Below, piece by piece: positions 1-8,181 of a stretch of DNA of 64,000 nt. The notes under the pieces are model-generated. The model searched no databases. It worked only from the letters and a program-made list of their open reading frames with translations, and was not told the DNA's origin. The stretch's first letter is position 1, and every line of letters starts with the position of its first letter. Source of the stretch: Sedimenticola selenatireducens (GTDB lineage Bacteria > Pseudomonadota > Gammaproteobacteria > Chromatiales > Chromatiaceae); contig NZ_VMNH01000013.1 in assembly GCF_007625115.1 (NCBI RefSeq), positions 1 to 64,000 of the forward strand, read 5' to 3'. Both the position numbers and the translations under genes were made by a program.

Positions 1-150
1 ACCCATTATGGCCCGGCATCTGCGTATGCCACATTAAGAGGCCGGATATACGTATGCAGTCGCGCCTACCGTCAAACACAGGTTACTTGCAAACGAGGAG
101 GAGTCCATATACAGGACATATGCAATCTGAGATAGCCATGATACTGCACA

Positions 151-390
151 ATGTCTACGTCTACACAAGCAACACCAGAAACAACCACTAGCGGCCTATG
201 CGACGAGATTCTGAAAAGACTGGGCTGGATTAACTCAATGGCCTTGCAGGTAGGCTCTGAATCGTTCGCCGGATGGAGTGATGAGGTCCCGGACGACTAC
301 GCCGCCGCATTGGCAAACTACGCCAAAGAAGCGGAGGCAATGACCGGGCAGGTTCACCAAGCCGTATTGAAGGGGGCGAAAAATGGATAA
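151..390 (+). CDS. Small hypothetical protein (79 aa)
   Basis: I do not recognise this 79-residue acidic protein. It is soluble, has no signal peptide, and is predicted to be mainly helical after a Thr/Ser-rich N-terminus. Its stop overlaps the start of the next small ORF by 8 bases, which suggests the two are translated together. No clear Shine-Dalgarno sequence precedes the ATG at 151; a GGAGG lies some 50 bases upstream. The size, pairing and position next to a tRNA fit an accessory (phage- or island-borne) gene, but no function can be assigned. Confidence 0.45.
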   Translation: MSTSTQATPETTTSGLCDEILKRLGWINSMALQVGSESFAGWSDEVPDDYAAALANYAKEAEAMTGQVHQAVLKGAKNG

Positions 391-607
391 CATCATCCCA
401 CTAGCCGGGGCTAATCCGGGAGATCGAATAGGTCCGCACGTGGCAACTAGGGCTATCAAGGTGCGCCAGAGACAAGCGATCTCTATGCTTGAGGTTTCAC
501 AGGCACTACTTAGGATCAAAGAGCTAAATGATATAGATGGGCCAAGGGATGTAATTAGCGCAGATCTTGAGAAGCTGGCCTGGTATCTCCGCGATTCCGC
601 TTATTAA
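383..607 (+). CDS. Small hypothetical protein (74 aa)
   Basis: A 74-residue protein of unknown function, overlapping the preceding small ORF by 8 bases and preceded by GGGGGCG. The second half is a likely amphipathic helix pair (ISMLEVSQALLRIKEL and ISADLEKLAWYL). No signal peptide and no motif that I recognise. It ends about 20 bases before the first of three repeated terminator-like hairpins, so the pair of small ORFs forms a compact cassette with its own terminator. Confidence 0.45.
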   Translation: MDNIIPLAGANPGDRIGPHVATRAIKVRQRQAISMLEVSQALLRIKELNDIDGPRDVISADLEKLAWYLRDSAY

Positions 608-625
608 TAGCCGATTTACTCCCTA

Positions 626-660
626 CAACCCCGCTATGGTTCGCCTTGGTGGGGTTTTTT
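626..660 (+). terminator. Repeated terminator-like hairpin, copy 1
   Basis: AACCCC and GGGGTT form the stem around a loop reading GCTATGGTTCGCCTTGGT, followed by a run of six T. Near-identical loops recur at about 1717 and 1993, so the three are related copies. It lies just after the two small ORFs. Confidence 0.6.
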
Positions 661-733
661 GTTGGGAATTGCATTTATATAAAGCGAGGGATATTCTGGC
701 CTGGAAGGATGACTGTTTTACATGGTGGTAAAT

Positions 734-1204
734 ATGAAATGGATAGCACTACTCTTCGCTGCGATAATTTGCACACAGATAGCCCAAGCTGGCGGAATCA
801 AAAAATGGACGGACTCAGAGGGAAATGTTCATTTTGGGGATGCGCCACCTCCCACCCAGAAAACAAAACGCATCGAAGTTAAAGACCCTGCAACCGGCAA
901 CGGCAGCATGGTTAGGCCGGATGTGCTGCTATCCCGTAAAACCGAGCGCAGAAAATCCCATATACGCGATGAAGAGCCGGAGCGCGATTACGGCGAGCGC
1001 CTGCGCTATCGAAACGCAGCAGTTAAGGGCGAGGTGCTTATGGGGATGACATCAAAAGAAGTAGAGCGATCTCAAGGTAAGCCTATTGAAATCAATGAGT
1101 CTATGGGTAGCTACGGGGTCCGCGAACAGTGGGTATATCAGCGCCCCAATGGTTCGATGTACTTCATTTACTTGGATAACGGCAAAGTCACAGGGCGCAA
1201 CTAA
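734..1204 (+). CDS. DUF4124-domain periplasmic protein
   Basis: A 156-residue exported protein. Residues 1-20 form a signal peptide (MKWIALLFAAIICTQIAQA). Residues 21-50 carry the DUF4124 pattern KWTDSEGNVHFGDAPP. The C-terminal half (from about 105) reads GMTSKEVERSQGKP...EQWVYQ...YFIYLDNGKVT, which resembles the SmpA/OmlA (BamE-like) fold: a conserved helix and then beta strands. I chose the ATG at 734 because the signal peptide begins there; a start at 722 would only add MVVN. The stop and the next gene's start overlap (TAATG), so the two envelope proteins are probably co-translated. Exact function is unknown. DUF4124 proteins are common in Gammaproteobacteria and are thought to act in the periplasm. 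Confidence 0.75.
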   Translation: MKWIALLFAAIICTQIAQAGGIKKWTDSEGNVHFGDAPPPTQKTKRIEVKDPATGNGSMVRPDVLLSRKTERRKSHIRDEEPERDYGERLRYRNAAVKGEVLMGMTSKEVERSQGKPIEINESMGSYGVREQWVYQRPNGSMYFIYLDNGKVTGRN

Positions 1205-1668
1205 TGAATATACGAATCGTCGCCTTATCCTTCATGGTTCTATATGTCGCGCCTGCGGAATCTGCTGTTTACAAGTGTGTGCTAGATGGGAAAACCACCT
1301 ATAGCCAAAGGCCGTGCGAGGGTAAAATCTCGGAGGTGGAAATTAAGCCGCCACCCACATTATCTGGTAGCGCCAAAAGCACCAATGACTTTAAGGAAGC
1401 AAACAAGGAACTGGACGCGGCAATCAACGAGCGACGCGGACAGAGGAAACTTAGGGGGCTCAAACAGGATCTAGTTATCCTGAGAAAGAAAAGGGATGGG
1501 GAAATGGCGAAATACCGCTCTGAAATGCGGAGGGCTCTGACAAAGGCAGATGTAATAATAATCCAGCAGCATATCGCTAATCGGCGTAGTGAGTATGCCG
1601 AAGCCATAAAAAGTAAAGAAGATGAAATACGATCTGCGAGTAAGTCAATAGGCCCAGCCGGGTATTGA
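1204..1668 (+). CDS. DUF4124-domain protein with coiled coil
   Basis: A 154-residue exported protein. It has a signal peptide (residues 1-20, ending AESA), then the DUF4124 signature YKCVLDGKTTYSQRPC, in which two cysteines could form a disulfide. From about residue 60 it is highly charged and helical (KELDAAINERRGQRKLRGL..., EMAKYRSEMRRALTK), which suggests a coiled coil. Its start overlaps the stop of the upstream DUF4124 gene by one base. The pair probably forms a two-gene operon ending near the second hairpin repeat. Function is unknown. Confidence 0.7.
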   Translation: MNIRIVALSFMVLYVAPAESAVYKCVLDGKTTYSQRPCEGKISEVEIKPPPTLSGSAKSTNDFKEANKELDAAINERRGQRKLRGLKQDLVILRKKRDGEMAKYRSEMRRALTKADVIIIQQHIANRRSEYAEAIKSKEDEIRSASKSIGPAGY

Positions 1669-1716
1669 GCTTTTATTTAGGATTGCTGACTAAGAAATCT
1701 AAAATATGCGGAAGAA

Positions 1717-1749
1717 CAGCCCCGCTATGGTTCGCTTGGCAGGGTTTTT
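1717..1749. terminator. Repeated terminator-like hairpin, copy 2
   Basis: GCCCCGCTATGGTTCGCTTGGCAGGGTTTTTAA shares CCCCGCTATGGTTCGC and TTGG with copy 1. The stem is weaker (CCC/GGG). It sits between convergent genes, and the stop codon of the minus-strand ORF lies in its T tract, so it may serve both. Confidence 0.5.
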
Positions 1750-1957
1750 AATCCCCTTCAGTAGTCCGCCCGATCTCTTCCAGCAGCTTCTCCCGCTGCT
1801 GTTTTAATTCAACCAAGTGACGCGGTTCTTTGGCTTTAGGAGGATGATTAGCCCAAGGGTCGACGCTTTCCGCTCTATGCCGCTTCTCAGCCTCCAGAAT
1901 GTCGGATTCCAGAGAGAATAGGGCGTCTGTTAGGTCATCTAGGGTCATGGGTGACAA
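1748..1957 (-). CDS. Small hypothetical protein (up to 69 aa)
   Basis: A short, strongly charged protein: LTDALFSLESDILEAEKRHRAE, then a proline-containing linker, then a basic/acidic helix. The longest form starts at TTG (1957); an ATG at 1948 gives 66 residues and is the more likely start. No signal peptide and no family recognised. It is convergent with the DUF4124 pair and shares the hairpin between them. It is compact and probably helical, and could be real accessory content, but coding evidence is modest. Confidence 0.4.
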   Translation of the reverse strand: MSPMTLDDLTDALFSLESDILEAEKRHRAESVDPWANHPPKAKEPRHLVELKQQREKLLEEIGRTTEGD

Positions 1958-1992
1958 ACTCTACCATCTGCCAACATAAAGGTGTGCATCCC

Positions 1993-2021
1993 TCCCCGGT
2001 TCGCTTGGTGGGGTTTTTTAT
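1993..2021. terminator. Repeated terminator-like hairpin, copy 3
   Basis: CCCC-GGTTCGCTTGGT-GGGG followed by TTTTTT. It matches copies 1 and 2 over the GGTTCGC(C)TTGGTGGGGTTTTTT core. No clear gene ends here on the plus strand, so it may be the remnant of a lost cassette. Confidence 0.5.
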
Positions 2022-2120
2022 TGCCTTTAATTCGCAAAGAGTGGATTTACAGAGGATTTACAGGGGCTTTTTTGTTGGTCGCGCCGCACTAGAAATTGAA
2101 CGTAAGCTATTGTTTTTAAA

Positions 2121-2195
2121 TGGTGGGCGCGCCTGGGATCGAACCAGGGACCCCTACCGTGTGAAGGTAGTGCTCTCCCGCTGAGCTACGCGCCC
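2121..2195 (-). tRNA. tRNA-Val(CAC)
   Basis: On the minus strand a full cloverleaf can be folded. The acceptor stem GGGCGCG pairs with CGCGCCC. The D arm is AGCTCAGCGGGAGAGC. The anticodon stem CTACC/GGTAG surrounds the loop TTCACAC (anticodon CAC), and the T arm is CCTGG-TTCGATC-CCAGG. The CCA end is encoded. It reads valine GTG codons. Its 3' end faces the accessory segment to the left. Confidence 0.95.
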
Positions 2196-2316
2196 CCTGA
2201 GTGGAGGAGCGCAATTCTAGTGATTTGTTTCTGGCGGGTCAAATGCTCCATACGCAGATCAATACACATCTGATAGAATGCGCCTCTTTCCCGTATTGAC
2301 TGCCTATAGTGAGTTT

Positions 2317-3726
2317 ATGACTATTCGTACCCGTTTTGCTCCAAGTCCAACCGGTTACCTTCATGTGGGAGGTGCCCGCACTGCGTTGTTTTCATGGCTC
2401 TATGCCAGGCGTCATGGTGGTACCTTTGTATTGCGTATTGAAGATACCGATATTGAGCGTTCAACCGAAGAGGCGGTCAATGCCATCCTGGAAGGGATGA
2501 CTTGGCTGGGATTGGAGTATGAAGAGGGGCCGTTCTACCAGACCCACCGTTTTGAGCGGTACAATGAAGTGATTGATGAGCTGCTGGAGAGTGGTCACGC
2601 CTATCGTTGCAACTGTACCAAGGAGCGGCTGGATGAACTCCGTGCGACGGCTGAGAAGCAGGGCGGTATGCGAGGTTATGATGGTCATTGCCGGGATAAG
2701 TTTGTAGATCCTGCCAAGCCCCATGTGGTGCGCTTTCGTAACCCAGAAACCGGCGTGGTGATGTTTGACGACCAGGTGCATGGCAAGGTGGCGGTCAACA
2801 ACGAAGAGCTGGATGACCTGATTATACGCCGAACCGATGGTGCGCCGACCTATAATCTCACCGTTGTAGTGGATGATTATGATATGGGCATTACCCATGT
2901 TATTCGTGGCGATGATCACAAGCGCAACGCCTCCCGGCAGATCAACATCTTCAAGGCGCTCGGCTGGAAGATTCCGCACTATGCCCATGTGGCACTGATC
3001 ATGGGAGATGACGGGGCGAAGCTCTCCAAACGTCATGGTGCGGTGAGTGTGATGCAGTATAAGGAAGATGGCTTCCTGCCCGAGGCACTGCTGAACTATC
3101 TCGTACGCCTGGGTTGGTCCCATGGCGATCAGGAGATCTTCTCGGTCGATGAGCTGACTCAGCTATTTGATATTGAGGATGTCAACAAGGCCGCCTCGAC
3201 CTTCAACACGGAAAAGTTGCTGTGGTTGAATCAGCACTATATAAAAAGCAGTGATCCGGCCCATCTGGCTCACTTGCTTAGCTATCATATGGGAAATCTG
3301 GGTATTGATCCTTCGCAAGGGCCTGATCTGATTGAAGTGGTCAAGGCGCAACAGGAGCGGGCCAGAACATTGGTTGAGATGGCGGAGATCAGTGCCTTCT
3401 TTTACCGTGATTTCGAATCTTTTGATGAGGATGCGGCAAAGAAGAATCTGCGTCCGGTGGCTCGTGAACCGCTGGAGAAGATGCGCGCGGCCCTTGAGTC
3501 ACAGGATGATTGGTCGCCAGAGGCGCTACACCAGTTGGTGATGGATGTCTCCGAGTCGCTGGAACTTAAAATGGGCAAAGTGGCGCAACCCCTGCGTGTG
3601 GCAGTTGTCGGGCGTGCGGCTTCACCGGGTATTGATGTGACGCTGCAACTGGTGGGTAAGGCCGCCTGTCTGCGTCGTATCGATATGGCGCTGGACTTTA
3701 TTACCCAACGTGAGGCGAACGCCTGA
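2317..3726 (+). CDS. gltX: Glutamyl-tRNA synthetase
   Basis: Class I aminoacyl-tRNA synthetase that charges tRNA-Glu with glutamate in the cytosol. The Rossmann catalytic core opens with [17 protein letters not shown], which holds the HIGH-type motif (HVGG). The KMSKS-type motif appears as KLSKRHG near residue 240. The C-terminal anticodon-binding helical domain follows. At 469 residues it matches the usual bacterial length. I chose ATG 2317 because the conserved N-terminus ([13 protein letters not shown]) starts there; the in-frame ATG at 2278 would add 13 unconserved residues. glnS follows 57 bases downstream, and a tRNA-Glu gene lies 2 kb further on. Confidence 0.97.
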   Translation: MTIRTRFAPSPTGYLHVGGARTALFSWLYARRHGGTFVLRIEDTDIERSTEEAVNAILEGMTWLGLEYEEGPFYQTHRFERYNEVIDELLESGHAYRCNCTKERLDELRATAEKQGGMRGYDGHCRDKFVDPAKPHVVRFRNPETGVVMFDDQVHGKVAVNNEELDDLIIRRTDGAPTYNLTVVVDDYDMGITHVIRGDDHKRNASRQINIFKALGWKIPHYAHVALIMGDDGAKLSKRHGAVSVMQYKEDGFLPEALLNYLVRLGWSHGDQEIFSVDELTQLFDIEDVNKAASTFNTEKLLWLNQHYIKSSDPAHLAHLLSYHMGNLGIDPSQGPDLIEVVKAQQERARTLVEMAEISAFFYRDFESFDEDAAKKNLRPVAREPLEKMRAALESQDDWSPEALHQLVMDVSESLELKMGKVAQPLRVAVVGRAASPGIDVTLQLVGKAACLRRIDMALDFITQREANA

Positions 3727-3783
3727 TCAGGCTCGCTTTGTTGTTAATCACTCAGTAAACGCAACCCTTTGGCAAAATCTGTA

Positions 3784-5475
3784 ATGAGCAATAAAGAAAC
3801 CTCTGCACCCACCCATTTTATCCGTCAGATCATTGAGCGGGATCTGGCTGCCGGGAAGAACGATGGCAAGATTCATACTCGTTTCCCACCCGAACCCAAT
3901 GGTTACCTGCACATAGGGCATGCCAAATCTATTTGCCTCAACTTCGGTCTGGCAAAGGATTATGCTGGCGGGCAGTGCAATCTGCGGTTTGATGATACCA
4001 ATCCGCATAAAGAGAATGAGGATTACGTTAATGCTATCAAGGAAGATGTAAAATGGCTCGGTTTTGACTGGGAAGACCGGCTCTACTATGCCTCTGACTA
4101 TTTCGAAAAACTTTACGGTTATGCAGTTGAACTGATCAAAGCCGGCAAGGCTTATGTCTGTGATCTGAATGCCGAGCAGACCCGGGAATACAGAGGGACG
4201 CTGACCGATCCAGGCCGTGAAAGCCCCTATCGAAATCGCTCTGTCGAAGAGAATCTGGATCTGTTTGCACGTATTCGTGCCGGTGAGTTTGAAGATGGAA
4301 GCCGGGTCCTACGTGCCAAGATCGATATGGCCTCACCCAACATGAACATGCGTGATCCGACCCTTTATCGTATCCGTCATGGTGTTATTCATCATCAGAC
4401 CGGTGAGGCGTGGTGCATCTATCCGATGTATGACTTTACTCATCCGATCTCGGATGCCCTGGAAGGTATTACCCACTCACTCTGTACACTGGAGTTTGAA
4501 GATCATCGCCCGCTGTATGACTGGATACTGGATAACATCACCATTGATTGCCATCCACAGCAGATTGAGTTCTCCCGACTCAATCTTGAATATACTGTGA
4601 TGAGTAAACGCAAGCTGACCCAGTTGGTGGATGAAGGCTTGATGACGGGCTGGGATGATCCGCGTATGCCAACAATTGCTGGACTGCGCAGGCGTGGCTA
4701 TACACCCAAATCCATTCGCACCTTCTGTGAACGCATAGGCGTCACCAAATCGGCCAACTCGGTTGAGATGGGGATGCTGGAAGCCTGTATTCGGGAAGAC
4801 CTCGATCAACATGCCCGTCGGGCACTGGCGGTACTGGATCCGCTCAAGGTAGTGATTGAGAACTATCCGGAAGAGAAAGTCGAGATGCTGGATGCGCCTT
4901 ATCATCCGAAGGATGAGTCGATGGGAAGTCGTCAGTTGGCTTTTACCCGTGAGATCTATATAGATCGCGCGGATTTCAGGGAAGAGGCCAATAAGAAGTA
5001 CAAGCGCATGGTGACGGGTGGTGAAGTTCGCCTCCGTAATGCCTACGTCATCAAGTGCGAGCAGGTGATCAAGGATGATGACGGTGAGATCATCGAACTG
5101 CGCTGCAGCTATGATCCGGAAACCCTGGGTGCCAATCCTGTCGGTCGAAAGGTGCGGGGCGTGATTCACTGGGCTTCTGCGTCACAGGGCGTGCCGGCAG
5201 AAGTCCGTATCTATGACCGGTTGTTTAATCATCCTGCCCCGGATAGTGATAAGTCGGTTGAGTCTTTTTTACAGCACATTAATCCTGACTCTTTACGCAC
5301 GGTTCAAGCGATCGTTGAGCCGAGTCTGCGGCAGGCAGAGGTGGGCGAACAGTTCCAGTTTGAACGAGAGGGCTACTTCTGTGTGGATCAAGAGAGTTCC
5401 CACGATAAAGTGATTTTCAATCGCACGGTTACCTTACGTGATACTTGGGCCAAGATTGAAGGAGAGGGTAGCTAA
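3784..5475 (+). CDS. glnS: Glutaminyl-tRNA synthetase
   Basis: Class I synthetase that charges tRNA-Gln directly; gammaproteobacteria have it through ancient transfer. The N-terminus [17 protein letters not shown], then [17 protein letters not shown] (HIGH motif), and VMSKRKL (KMSKS motif) near residue 270 are diagnostic. Two C-terminal beta-barrel anticodon-binding domains follow. The 563-residue length is normal. The ATG at 3784 aligns with the family start; an upstream TTG at 3769 is less likely. It follows gltX closely, so the pair may be co-transcribed. Confidence 0.97.
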   Translation: MSNKETSAPTHFIRQIIERDLAAGKNDGKIHTRFPPEPNGYLHIGHAKSICLNFGLAKDYAGGQCNLRFDDTNPHKENEDYVNAIKEDVKWLGFDWEDRLYYASDYFEKLYGYAVELIKAGKAYVCDLNAEQTREYRGTLTDPGRESPYRNRSVEENLDLFARIRAGEFEDGSRVLRAKIDMASPNMNMRDPTLYRIRHGVIHHQTGEAWCIYPMYDFTHPISDALEGITHSLCTLEFEDHRPLYDWILDNITIDCHPQQIEFSRLNLEYTVMSKRKLTQLVDEGLMTGWDDPRMPTIAGLRRRGYTPKSIRTFCERIGVTKSANSVEMGMLEACIREDLDQHARRALAVLDPLKVVIENYPEEKVEMLDAPYHPKDESMGSRQLAFTREIYIDRADFREEANKKYKRMVTGGEVRLRNAYVIKCEQVIKDDDGEIIELRCSYDPETLGANPVGRKVRGVIHWASASQGVPAEVRIYDRLFNHPAPDSDKSVESFLQHINPDSLRTVQAIVEPSLRQAEVGEQFQFEREGYFCVDQESSHDKVIFNRTVTLRDTWAKIEGEGS

Positions 5476-5582
5476 CGATAGCAATATCGTGCAGGTCCAT
5501 ACGGGTTAATCAGGGTATGAAAAATAACAGGCCTTTGTCTGGACAAACGGCGCAGCATATCTTAATATGCGCGCCTCGTTTC

Positions 5583-5658
5583 GGGGCCATAGCTCAGCTG
5601 GGAGAGCGCTACACTGGCAGTGTCGAGGTCGGCGGTTCGATCCCGCCTGGCTCCACCA
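5583..5658 (+). tRNA. tRNA-Ala(GGC)
   Basis: The acceptor stem GGGGCCA pairs with TGGCTCC (with a wobble). D arm GCTCAGCTGGGAGAGC; anticodon loop CTGGCAG (anticodon GGC); T arm GGCGG-TTCGATC-CCGCC; encoded CCA. It reads alanine GCC/GCU codons. An identical copy lies at 28720. Confidence 0.95.
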
Positions 5659-5726
5659 AAACAGAGAAAAGGCCGGATGCCTGACCGACAATCCAGCATG
5701 TTGGTTACTTAATGGAAATAGTCCAA

Positions 5727-5802
5727 GTCCCCTTCGTCTAGAGGCCTAGGACACCGCCCTTTCACGGCGGTAACAGGGGTTCGAACCCCCTAGGGGACGC
5801 CA
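5727..5802 (+). tRNA. tRNA-Glu(TTC)
   Basis: The acceptor stem GTCCCCT pairs with AGGGGAC. The anticodon stem CCGCC/GGCGG surrounds CTTTCAC (anticodon TTC). The T arm is GGGG-TTCGAAC-CCCC type, and CCA is encoded. It reads glutamate codons. An identical copy lies at 28862. Probably co-transcribed with the tRNA-Ala 68 bases upstream. Confidence 0.95.
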
Positions 5803-5858
5803 TATAAAAGCCAGTCAGATACAGTGTAATGCACTTGCATTTGAGCATGGCATCAGTC

Positions 5859-5890
5859 AAAAGCGATCATTATGGTCGCTTTTTTCTTTT
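5859..5890 (+). terminator. Rho-independent terminator after the first tRNA pair
   Basis: AAAGCGA-TCATTATGG-TCGCTTT followed by a T-rich run. It closes the glnS/tRNA unit before the large operon begins. Confidence 0.75.
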
Positions 5891-6287
5891 CCTCTTTTTT
5901 ACTTCCCAACCTGTTCTATTGTTGATATAAATAAGCTTATAAAAATAAAGGTATAAAGATACTCAGGCAGGTACTCCCATGGCTGGATGCTTTGCTTATG
6001 TCACGCCTTAGCAATTACACACCATCGATGGACCAATTGATCAACAGATGAAGGTTTTTTCATTTGGCGGTTGTATTGATATGTATCATTGAAGGATTTT
6101 GTGAAAGTGTGATGCTTATCCCAAGGTTCAGAGCAAATAAATAAAGATTCCAGGGTTGTGAGAATGGGATGCCAACAAGAAAAAGTCTCGCGCTAGCAAG
6201 GAAATGACTTTCACTTGCGCTTCATGCCAATCATTTGCAAATCCACCCTGCTATCGTCCTATCAATTTGTCGTGTCGGTAGAATAAA
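5891..6287 (+). promoter_or_regulatory. Non-coding leader upstream of the large envelope operon
   Basis: Nearly 400 bases without a gene, AT-rich at its left end. It holds a 10-base palindrome (CCATCGATGG, 6022-6031) and a hairpin GCAAGGAAA/TTTCACTTGC (6196-6218). The operon promoter must lie here. TTGCAA at 6234 followed by TATCAA is a possible but weak -35/-10 pair. No known riboswitch is recognisable. The ribosome binding site before the first gene (GGTAGAA) is weak. Confidence 0.45.
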
Positions 6288-8162
6288 ATGAATAAAAATA
6301 TTGGGTCCCTATTGTTAAGTTGTCTGTTATTCCTGCCTGCCTGGGTGAGTGCCGATGTGCCGACTGATTGGAAGCAGATAACTCATGGTGGTTTGACGTT
6401 CTCCATGCCAGCTGATTGGGTGCCAATTAAGGAGCGGGATTTTGAAGGGCAGTGGGGCATTAAGGATGATGAGAAACGTCAGGCCGTTGTATTTTCTATA
6501 GCCCGTGAGCGGCATCCAGAGCGCATGCTCAAAGGGGCAGAAAAGGATGGTATGACTGTTCAATCACAAGGCGTGATAGCAGTTGGCGCGCTGTCCGGTG
6601 AGCAGCATCAGATCTCCGGCAGCATGAAAGATCAAGATCTCTTCCTCAAGCTGGTAATCCTTGATGGGTTACTTCCCAAAGGTGACAAAATCACATTTAA
6701 CGCCTCAATTGTCAGTATGCCTGTAGATCAATGGCAGCCCGTGATTGAGCAGGTGATGGCAAGTGTAGTACCAACCTCTGAGTTGGAAGCGCTATTACAA
6801 GGGTACAGCCAACATAAACTGTTTGATGGATTGATCACTCTTGACGTGCGCAATAATTGGGATATGACCGACCATACTGACAATGTCTCATGGGAGCCAC
6901 CCTTGGTATCGATCTACGGAGCCCAGATGATCCGTTTTGCCCATGGCTACAATCTTACCGGCAGCAACGGATTGTTAAGCAAGATGAAGGATCCGGTCAT
7001 TGAAAAGTCTGAAATGTATGGTATTCCGGCCTGGAAGATTGTTGGTACAGGAGTGGGCGTCACCTATACCACTCCGATGCGTACCAAAACCATTCCAGCC
7101 ACTACCGTTCTTTATCTCTCGGATATCTGCCTTGCCAAAGGTGATCGCTTTGGCTATGCCATTACGGCGAGTGATGAGATGTTGGTCGAACATAAGGCGG
7201 AGCTGGATAAACTGTTGTCCAGCGTGAAGCTAACCCTGCCTGAAGAGGCCGGTCCCTGTGATGATTTGGTGACCTATGAATGGAATGAAGGACTAAAGAT
7301 TGGTGTGCCTCGCAGCTGGCGAAAAAATCAGGATTCCAAGTTTCAGATCTCCTGGTATGACCGGGCCCTCACTACAGGTGCTGATATCAGAGTCAGCATT
7401 AACCATCACACCACTGACGTGCATCCGATAACGGGTTATGACCATCCTGCTGAGACCCTGGAGCAGCTGACCATAGACGGTTATCCGGCAACCCATTACC
7501 GCAAAACCCATACCGGCTCTGACAAAATTGAGAAGATATACGATTACTACATCATCGATAGCCGGATGCGTTTTAAGGCGGCCACTCAGCAGAACACCCC
7601 CTCATTTTTTATCGTGCAGTTTACAACCAGCCCCTCTGCTGTGGCTCAGCCGGATATTGCCACTCACCAGCGGGTGCTCGACTCCATCGTCTTTGGCCCG
7701 GAGTGGGAGAGTGAAACGCTGGTTAAGAGAGAGGCGCAATCTGTGACGAACATTCAGGGAGTTGATGATCCACAGACCGGACCATTGGGCAAGGCTGTAG
7801 ATGTTACTGAAACTGTAAAAAACAGTGAACCAACAACTGAGGAAGCTGCGGTGGATGCGCCTGCGGCTGATCCAATTCAAGCAGAAGATGCAGCAGATGA
7901 AACACCAGTTAACCCTCCGATTGATGAACCAAAAACAGAAAAACCAGCTGCTCCATCTGAAGCAGTAGCTATCCAGGATGATGCCCGGCAACGTTATGAG
8001 CAGGCCAAGGCGTTGCGTGAAGCGGGTGCGTTGCTTCAGAAGCAGGGAAAGCTCGTTGAAGCGGTAGAAAAATATCGCTCAAGTTTGTCATTTTATCCAG
8101 ATGACAAACTGGAAGAACATGTCAGACGGATAGAACAGATGCTGGGTAATGGGGGGCGGTAA
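6288..8162 (+). CDS. Exported protein with three DcrB/PsbP-like domains and a C-terminal repeat module
   Basis: First gene of the large operon. The 624-residue protein has a signal peptide (residues 1-22, cut after VSA). Three successive regions of about 150 residues (about 25-165, 170-325 and 325-475) each carry the pattern of a beta strand, then a 'P..W' turn, then a strand set (FSMPADWVP; VRNNWDM; IGVPRSWRK). These resemble DcrB/DUF1795 (PsbP-like) folds. A linker of about 100 residues rich in Pro, Ala, Glu and Asp follows. The last 60 residues (QRYEQAKALREAGALLQKQG...) form a TPR-like helical pair that closely matches the end of the 2105-residue protein in the same operon. Likely periplasmic or surface-located. 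Function is unknown. Confidence 0.8.
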   Translation: MNKNIGSLLLSCLLFLPAWVSADVPTDWKQITHGGLTFSMPADWVPIKERDFEGQWGIKDDEKRQAVVFSIARERHPERMLKGAEKDGMTVQSQGVIAVGALSGEQHQISGSMKDQDLFLKLVILDGLLPKGDKITFNASIVSMPVDQWQPVIEQVMASVVPTSELEALLQGYSQHKLFDGLITLDVRNNWDMTDHTDNVSWEPPLVSIYGAQMIRFAHGYNLTGSNGLLSKMKDPVIEKSEMYGIPAWKIVGTGVGVTYTTPMRTKTIPATTVLYLSDICLAKGDRFGYAITASDEMLVEHKAELDKLLSSVKLTLPEEAGPCDDLVTYEWNEGLKIGVPRSWRKNQDSKFQISWYDRALTTGADIRVSINHHTTDVHPITGYDHPAETLEQLTIDGYPATHYRKTHTGSDKIEKIYDYYIIDSRMRFKAATQQNTPSFFIVQFTTSPSAVAQPDIATHQRVLDSIVFGPEWESETLVKREAQSVTNIQGVDDPQTGPLGKAVDVTETVKNSEPTTEEAAVDAPAADPIQAEDAADETPVNPPIDEPKTEKPAAPSEAVAIQDDARQRYEQAKALREAGALLQKQGKLVEAVEKYRSSLSFYPDDKLEEHVRRIEQMLGNGGR

Positions 8163-8181
8163 TGATAATGAGGGAAGTAAC

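Larger units (their letters stand above)
1..2120. other. Accessory segment abutting tRNA-Val, possible end of an integrated element
   Basis: This stretch holds only small ORFs of unknown or envelope-type function, separated by three copies of the same terminator-like hairpin. It ends exactly where the CCA end of a tRNA-Val gene begins. Tyrosine-recombinase elements commonly integrate at tRNA 3' ends, so the segment may be the terminal part of a genomic island or prophage. No integrase, transposase or phage structural gene is visible. The left boundary lies outside the window, so no att repeat can be shown. Bases 1-150 contain no convincing gene; a GGAGG lies near 97-101, followed by a possible 23-codon ORF at 120-191. 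Confidence 0.35.
5563..5802 (+). repeat. Left copy of the tRNA-Ala/tRNA-Glu direct repeat
   Basis: This block (a short leader ATGCGCG..GTTTCGGGG, tRNA-Ala, a 68-base spacer and tRNA-Glu) recurs at about 28700-28937 in the same orientation. The tRNA genes are identical. The spacers are similar but diverged (both contain AACAGAGAAA, GGCCGGA.GCCTGACCGA and AGTCCAAGTCCCC). The repeats bracket the 22-kb operon. Confidence 0.9.

Noticed and set aside
626-2021. Integron attC sites as an explanation of the three repeated hairpins
   Set aside because: No RYYYAAC/GTTRRRY core sites flank the hairpins, and all three end in T tracts, so terminators fit better.
2461-3123. Antisense open frame inside gltX
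   Set aside because: gltX is certain on the other strand; the frame has no independent support.
5891-6287. A c-di-GMP or other riboswitch in the operon leader
   Set aside because: The stretch near 5985 (CCATGGCTGGATGC) looked suggestive, but the conserved core of known classes could not be matched.
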